DNA from: VXYL01 sp965116935
GTDB taxonomy: Bacteria; Pseudomonadota; Gammaproteobacteria; Pseudomonadales; Azotimanducaceae
NCBI GenBank assembly: GCA_965116935.1
Contig: OZ220737.1
Span: 2,480,001-2,544,000, forward strand
Direction of reading: 5' to 3'
DNA: 64,000 nt
A program made the position numbers and the translations under genes. Position 1 is the stretch's first letter, and each line of letters opens with the position of its first letter. The notes beneath the pieces were generated by a model. It made no database searches. It worked only from the letters and a program-made list of their open reading frames with translations, and was not told where the DNA came from. This document shows positions 59,655 through 64,000 of this stretch, piece after piece.

Positions 59655-61829
59655 CTACATCGGGGTCAGGTACTCGATTCCGTTCATGACGGCTTCGCTC
59701 GGATTGCGCTCGTACAGCATGACCAGTGCGTCCCGCGCCCGGGTCATGGCAACGAATAACTCGCTGACTTGGCGCGCTTGGTATTCCGCTCGTTCCTCTG
59801 GAGTTCTTGATCCCCACAATTGCCTCGGGAACTCGCCTTCCGTGAGCCCAAGGAGGAAGACCACCTTGAACTCAAGCCCTTTGGCTCGATGAAACGTACC
59901 GATGCGGACATGGTCCGATGGGTGACCATCGAAACTCTCGAGGTCTAGAGCGGGGATGGCGGCGCTATCAAGTGCCGACTTGGCCTGCTTGACGATCTTG
60001 TTGGTGGCGCCGAAGACTCCGACATCACCGTGACCGACCGCCTCGCCACACACTCCTTGAATGTGTCTGGCCACGAACGCCATCTGCTCGCCGATGTCCC
60101 CCGCATCCACGAGCCAGGGCCTCTCGCCGTCACGAACCGCCCGAGAGTCCAGTTCCCGACGCGCATACTCCTCGCCGAGGTCGTTCACCGTATCGTGGCC
60201 AGAACACGCCATGGCAGCGTCGATGATCTGCCTGCAGTTCCGGTAATTCACCCGAAGCACAGCACTGCTGCCTCGTACGTCAAGGCCCGCTTGCTTCAGC
60301 GTGAAACCCCCAGGGTAGATTTTCTGGCCCCCGTCGCCGACGATGAACAACCCGTCCGGTGGCAAGAGACCATCGGCGCCACTGACGAGAGCCTGCACAA
60401 GCTGCAGGCCAGCCAACGTTATGTCCTGCGACTCGTCGATGACGGCCGCCCGGTAGGCGGGATCGCTGCGCCGGGCGAGATCGCGGGCGCGCAGGATCAC
60501 GTCCGGGAAGTCGACCACATTGGCGGTGCGCAGTTTCTCGCGCCAGCCTTCGTGCAGCTCCCAAAGCTGCACGCGCATGGCCTCCGAGAAGGGCGTTCGC
60601 CGTCCAGTGCGAGTTAGTTGGAGGTACTCGTCGAGTGACTCCACGGCACGGCCCTTGACGACCGCCGTGATCTCCTCGCGCAAGTACTCCCGCGTCAGTC
60701 TGGATCGTGCGAGCGGGCTATCCTGCTTCACGACTTCGTTGAACGTCTCGTTGAAAGCACGGGTGGTCATATTGAGGTCAATCCGAATCCGCTGCCCGGT
60801 TGTGCGGCAGATTTGATTGGCCAGCTTGTCCACGTGGATGAAATCAACCCCGCCTGCAACGGCGTTTGGCAGACGTCGATACAGGCCCTCGAACACGGGC
60901 GGCAGTGACTTCACAAAGGTTGTGAAGAGCACCTTTTGCGTACCGTTGCGGGTGTCATGGGCGAACCGCTGCGCGAGAACTGCGGCGCGGTGTAAGGCAA
61001 CGACGGTCTTGCCCGTACCCGCGGAGCCCCTAACGCGGGCTGCTCCCACGAAACTGCGCTCGACGAGGTTACGTTGATCCGGATGCAGAAAGATCATCCA
61101 GTCCTCGATCGGCGCACTGATGAGGCGAGACAACTCGTCATCCGAGAGCACCGCTGAGAAACCCGCCCATGCGCCACGATCTTCAATGGCTTCACGGAAA
61201 CGAGCGTGCCCAGACTCGGCACTGGAGAAAATCTCTGGACGACGCCAATCTTCGGGGGTGGTTTCGTCGAGCTCCATGATCAGATCGAACTTCTCGGTAG
61301 GGATATCAGGCCAGACATCGAGCAAGTTGCTCCGGTTAGCACGCCTGATTCGATCGACCTCCACGTCACTGAACCCGGCGTCCACCAGTTCTGCTGTGCG
61401 CCAATGCTCAACAATGCCGTCGCTTGTGTCGGGTTGGTCCGGCCGCCGACTCTGCGGACCTATAGACACAGGAGACCCATCGATGTCGAGTGCGTCGCGA
61501 CTGACCGGCATCAGTCCCAGGGAGCCTTGCTTGGGCACCACGAAGGCCGAGTTGTCGGCAAGCTTGTAGATAGCGTCGTGGTGGCCCGCACGAAGGAACA
61601 CGGTTGTTGGCCCGTCAATTGCCAGCAGGACGCGAATGTCGTCCGAGGCGCGAATGCTGTGCAGGCGGTTCTTGCGCGCCTTGCCGCGGAGCAACTCGAG
61701 GTTCAGACCGGGCGAATCCGGCTCGCGTAGATACTTGTCAACTGCTTCCCAAGCGCGTTTGACGTCGGTCGCATCCAGCTTGTTTACGGATGGAATAAAC
61801 CTCGGGTCGAACGAATGGCCCCTCTCCAT
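59655..61829 (-). CDS. RelE-fold domain fused to UvrD-like superfamily I helicase
   Basis: A 724-residue protein. Residues 12-92 form a RelE/ParE-type fold (SVNKLDATDVKRAWEAVDKY, GKARKNRLHSIRASDDIRVLL, FLRAGHHDAIYKLAD). After a linker comes a UvrD/Rep-type helicase: Walker A GSAGTGKT (268-275), motif II VIDESQD (464), VNYRNCRQI, GTFHRAKGLEFKVVFLLGL and VAMTRARDAL. The RelE part keeps the arrangement of a toxin but may only bind nucleic acid or ribosome. I chose the ATG at 61829; a start 72 bases upstream is open. Confidence 0.8.
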   Translation of the reverse strand: MERGHSFDPRFIPSVNKLDATDVKRAWEAVDKYLREPDSPGLNLELLRGKARKNRLHSIRASDDIRVLLAIDGPTTVFLRAGHHDAIYKLADNSAFVVPKQGSLGLMPVSRDALDIDGSPVSIGPQSRRPDQPDTSDGIVEHWRTAELVDAGFSDVEVDRIRRANRSNLLDVWPDIPTEKFDLIMELDETTPEDWRRPEIFSSAESGHARFREAIEDRGAWAGFSAVLSDDELSRLISAPIEDWMIFLHPDQRNLVERSFVGAARVRGSAGTGKTVVALHRAAVLAQRFAHDTRNGTQKVLFTTFVKSLPPVFEGLYRRLPNAVAGGVDFIHVDKLANQICRTTGQRIRIDLNMTTRAFNETFNEVVKQDSPLARSRLTREYLREEITAVVKGRAVESLDEYLQLTRTGRRTPFSEAMRVQLWELHEGWREKLRTANVVDFPDVILRARDLARRSDPAYRAAVIDESQDITLAGLQLVQALVSGADGLLPPDGLFIVGDGGQKIYPGGFTLKQAGLDVRGSSAVLRVNYRNCRQIIDAAMACSGHDTVNDLGEEYARRELDSRAVRDGERPWLVDAGDIGEQMAFVARHIQGVCGEAVGHGDVGVFGATNKIVKQAKSALDSAAIPALDLESFDGHPSDHVRIGTFHRAKGLEFKVVFLLGLTEGEFPRQLWGSRTPEERAEYQARQVSELFVAMTRARDALVMLYERNPSEAVMNGIEYLTPM

Positions 61830-61913
61830 GCCCAGGATTCTACCAACGCGTTGTCCTTGGCTTCCTTGGATTTCGGGTCGGACGCCCATGTGGCTGGGCA
61901 CGCTTCAGTCAGT

Positions 61914-62114
61914 TTAGACATTGTGGACGGCGAGGCAGATGCGCTACGTGTCCGCCTCCGAGCCCAGAATCGTTTCGCGGCTGTGATTGACACCGCTCAG
62001 CGGGAGCCAGCTACAGATCGCCTCCACAAGGCGACGGCGGTCGTTGGCGTTGATCTTCTGGAGTGCCTTCGCGGCGCTCCCTTTAATCGTGACCGAGTAG
62101 ATCGCGTCTGACAT
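61914..62114 (-). pseudogene. RelE-type toxin remnant with nonsense codon
   Basis: The frame opens with ATG at 62114, inside the antitoxin gene (32-base overlap, a usual relBE arrangement), and reads IYSVTIKGSAAKALQKINAN and RRLVEAI, the RelE N-terminus. After GSEADT comes TAG (61944) where RelE proteins have Trp; beyond it RICLAVHNV follows, corresponding to the RIRVGDYRV block, then TAA. So the toxin has lost its C-terminal half. Inactive toxin is likely; the antitoxin is intact. Confidence 0.72.
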
Positions 62115-62304
62115 CCTGCCAGTCCAGCACCGGGTCCGCTGGATCGTTGATGCGATCTAGCGCCAAGCGAAGGTCCTCGAAATCGTCGAGGTAGTACTCG
62201 AGTGCCTGCCGGAGCACGTGCGCCCGCGAACGGTTCAGCCCACTCGCGGCAGCGTCGGCCCTCGCCACGAGGTCGTCCGGAAGCCTAATGGTGAGCTGCG
62301 CCAT
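62083..62304 (-). CDS. Ribbon-helix-helix antitoxin (RelB/ParD-like)
   Basis: A 73-residue antitoxin starting MAQLTIRLPDDLVARADAAA, the RHH beta strand and first helix, then SRAHVLRQALEYYLDDFEDL and a C-terminal tail (LDWQDVRRDLLGHD) that should bind a RelE-type toxin. The stop overlaps the toxin start. The partner is broken, so it may remain as a DNA-binding relic or cross-neutralise the RelE-like domains nearby. Upstream to 62542 nothing else is recognised. Confidence 0.8.
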   Translation of the reverse strand: MAQLTIRLPDDLVARADAAASGLNRSRAHVLRQALEYYLDDFEDLRLALDRINDPADPVLDWQDVRRDLLGHD

Positions 62305-62542
62305 GCTGCTGCCTCTCTGACGGGGTTCGACTCCAAACCGTGTTGAGGACTTCACATGAAGTCAAGCAGCTTGTGGGGTATTCCGGTCTTGAGCTGACCG
62401 CCGCGTGACGAGGGATCTGTGAGATGCCTTGGTGTCGCGGGTGGTGACCGACACCAAACTGCGGTCATTGAGGCGATTGGGTCGCCGAATCAAATCAAAA
62501 GCGGCGTTCTTTTGAGGCGATTCGGGCGTAGAATCTCCTCAC

Positions 62543-63697
62543 ATGTGGGTATGGCAGCATCCCAACTGGCCGAACTTCACGTTCGACCCAGCGGCGTTCG
62601 CGGGGCGCGTCGAGGCGTTCCATCGTGCGGCCGAACGCCTTTCCGGGCGCTTCGAGGCACTGTCCGACGCGTACCAGACCGATGCGCAAGTCGCTTTGAT
62701 GCTCTCCGAAGTGATCGCGACGAGTGCAATCGAGGGCGAGAACCTAGATCGCGATTCGGTGCGTTCCTCCCTGCTCAGGCACTTCGGCGAGGTCGTCGGC
62801 CGCCACCAGCACGATGATCGGGCTGCGGGTGCCACCGAGTTGATTGTCGACGTGCGCAGTCACTGGAATCGGCCGTTGTCGCACGAGACGCTGGGCCATT
62901 GGCAATCGCTGGTTGTGGTCCACCGAATCACCAGCACGATCATGCGCGGGGCCTACCGCAACCACGCCGAATCCATGCAGATCGTCAGTGGTCGTTACGT
63001 TGGCCGAGCGCGCAGAGTCCATTACGAGGCACCGCCTTCCGCCGACGTACCCGGCGAGATGGCGCGGTTCTTGGACTGGTACAACGGCGACAGCAAACAC
63101 CTCGCAGGACCGATTCGCGCAGCCGTTGCTCATGTCTGGTTCGAGGAAATCCATCCATTCGAGGACGGTAACGGAAGGGTGGGGCGTGCGATTTCAGACC
63201 ATGCCCTATCCCAGTCTCTGGGCCGACCGACGCTCGCGTGCCTAGCCACCGCCATTGACGCGGACCGAGACGGCTACTACGACGCACTCGAGGCGGTCGG
63301 CCGCGGCAATCTAGACCTTCGCGCGTTCCTTGACTACTTCACCGCTGCCATCGTCCATGCACAGGAGATCGCGTTGGCAGAGGTAGGGTTCGTTCTCGGC
63401 AGGACGCGGTTCCACGACCGCTACGACGGACGCTTGAACGAGCGTCAACGCAAAGTGATTGCGCGTGTTTTCGCGGAGGGACGGGCCGGATTCGCCGGCG
63501 GGCTGTCGGCGAAAAACTACGTATCCATCGCCAAATGCGCACCAGCGACTGCAACCCGAGACTTGGCCGCACTACGCGACATGGGCGCGCTCGTTGCCCA
63601 CGGGAAGGGGCGCGGAGTCCGCTACGAGATTTCCTGCCCGGCCCCCGCGCTGGACATGCCGGGTCAGGCGGCCCCCAACAGGACGGACCGCGAGTAG
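62543..63697 (+). CDS. Fic-domain protein (class II)
   Basis: A 384-residue Fic (AMP-transferase-type) protein. Catalytic motif EEIHPFEDGNGRVGR (H204) is intact. The N-terminal inhibitory helix motif (S/T)-x3-E-(G/N) appears as TSAIEGE (T60-E64-G65), so it should be self-inhibited until released. C-terminal part (LNERQRKVIARVFAEG through YEI) is a winged helix. DUF4172-like N-terminus (MWVWQHPNWPNFTFD). It closes the toxin/antitoxin-rich stretch; target unknown. Confidence 0.92.
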   Translation: MWVWQHPNWPNFTFDPAAFAGRVEAFHRAAERLSGRFEALSDAYQTDAQVALMLSEVIATSAIEGENLDRDSVRSSLLRHFGEVVGRHQHDDRAAGATELIVDVRSHWNRPLSHETLGHWQSLVVVHRITSTIMRGAYRNHAESMQIVSGRYVGRARRVHYEAPPSADVPGEMARFLDWYNGDSKHLAGPIRAAVAHVWFEEIHPFEDGNGRVGRAISDHALSQSLGRPTLACLATAIDADRDGYYDALEAVGRGNLDLRAFLDYFTAAIVHAQEIALAEVGFVLGRTRFHDRYDGRLNERQRKVIARVFAEGRAGFAGGLSAKNYVSIAKCAPATATRDLAALRDMGALVAHGKGRGVRYEISCPAPALDMPGQAAPNRTDRE

Positions 63698-64000
63698 CGA
63701 GTAGGGGCTCTTGCGGCCCCCGCCACAAGGGTCCGTCTCTTAGGGGTTACCGTTCGTAGAAGTCGGCACCGTGGGCGGTGGTCGGCGCCGTTCGTCATGC
63801 GCAGCAACCCCTTTTGGCGGTTGGTCATGCCTGCGAGCCATTCTTCGCGGAAGCCGTCGTGGGGGTCGCATTGGAAGCGTAGCCAGACGCCGTTGCGGTA
63901 GTGGATTCGTCCACGTCGCCTACGAGACCGGCGCGCGAGACCTTATGGTGGATTGATCCACCCGCCTTCCCAACGCCCCGACGGGAGCCAACTTGGCGGA
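63698..64000. other. Window end, no assignable gene
   Basis: On the minus strand a frame is open from about 63943 leftward, containing IHYRNGVWLRFQCDPHDGF and WLAGMTNRQKGLLRMTNG, which could be a gene fragment, but no start or family is recognised. A TAA closes the frame coming in from the window edge just before it. No feature is called. Confidence 0.3.

Overview
The window is a 64 kb piece of a GC-rich (roughly two-thirds G+C by eye) chromosome. The divergent mrcA / pilMNOPQ-aroK-aroB block, an EnvZ/OmpR-type pair, an LpxL-type lipid A acyltransferase and YejA and MtfA homologues point to a Gram-negative gammaproteobacterium. Many genes for acyl-CoA and ring or ketone metabolism (thiolase, enoyl-CoA hydratase, MaoC proteins, Baeyer-Villiger monooxygenase, FAH-family hydrolase, amidohydrolase), together with large repeat families, fit an uncultured environmental or host-associated lineage. 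No rRNA, tRNA, CRISPR array or prophage was recognised.

Layout. 0-12 kb: an LRAT-like protein, then the aroB-aroK-pilQPONM operon read leftwards and mrcA read rightwards from an overlapping start codon. A tandem array of ~270 bp repeats follows, split by a 1.35 kb IS4-type element. 12-27.7 kb: housekeeping and metabolic genes: a DUF255 thioredoxin-fold protein, a kinase/phospho-lyase pair, a flavin monooxygenase, MtfA peptidase, YejA peptide-binding protein, an SRPBCC-PDZ protein, LpxL, an FAH-family hydrolase, a ClpP-like protease and two alpha/beta hydrolases. 27.7-29.4 kb: a frameshifted HipA-like kinase with an unknown partner. 29.5-36.8 kb: MaoC pair, enoyl-CoA hydratase, an operon of secreted protein, OmpR, EnvZ and AsmA-like protein, and a thiolase with a clear terminator. 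36.9-39.4 kb: a type II restriction-modification system. 39.4-48.1 kb: PQQ-type sugar dehydrogenase, cytochrome c-prime and b561, a MITE-like element, amidohydrolase, AlkD, GST, peroxiredoxin, HigBA and an EamA transporter.

48.2-53.2 kb holds the most unusual locus. It is a tightly coupled four-gene operon of an ExbB/MotA-like proton channel, two different membrane-anchored proteins that look like stator pegs, and a membrane-anchored tandem pseudo-FGE (sulfatase-modifying-factor fold) protein. The combination recalls GldL, GldM and GldK of the type IX secretion motor, but in a proteobacterial setting.

53.3-57.8 kb: molybdopterin oxidoreductase, M48 lipoprotein peptidase, Cu/Zn superoxide dismutase and a histidine phosphatase. 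57.8-63.7 kb is a toxin-antitoxin/defence-like island. It has a YafQ-like toxin whose antitoxin C-terminus is fused to a uracil-DNA-glycosylase-like domain, a RelE-fold/UvrD helicase fusion, an RHH antitoxin with a RelE toxin broken by a stop codon, and a Fic protein.

Two dispersed palindromic repeat families occupy many intergenic gaps and mark this as a repeat-rich genome.
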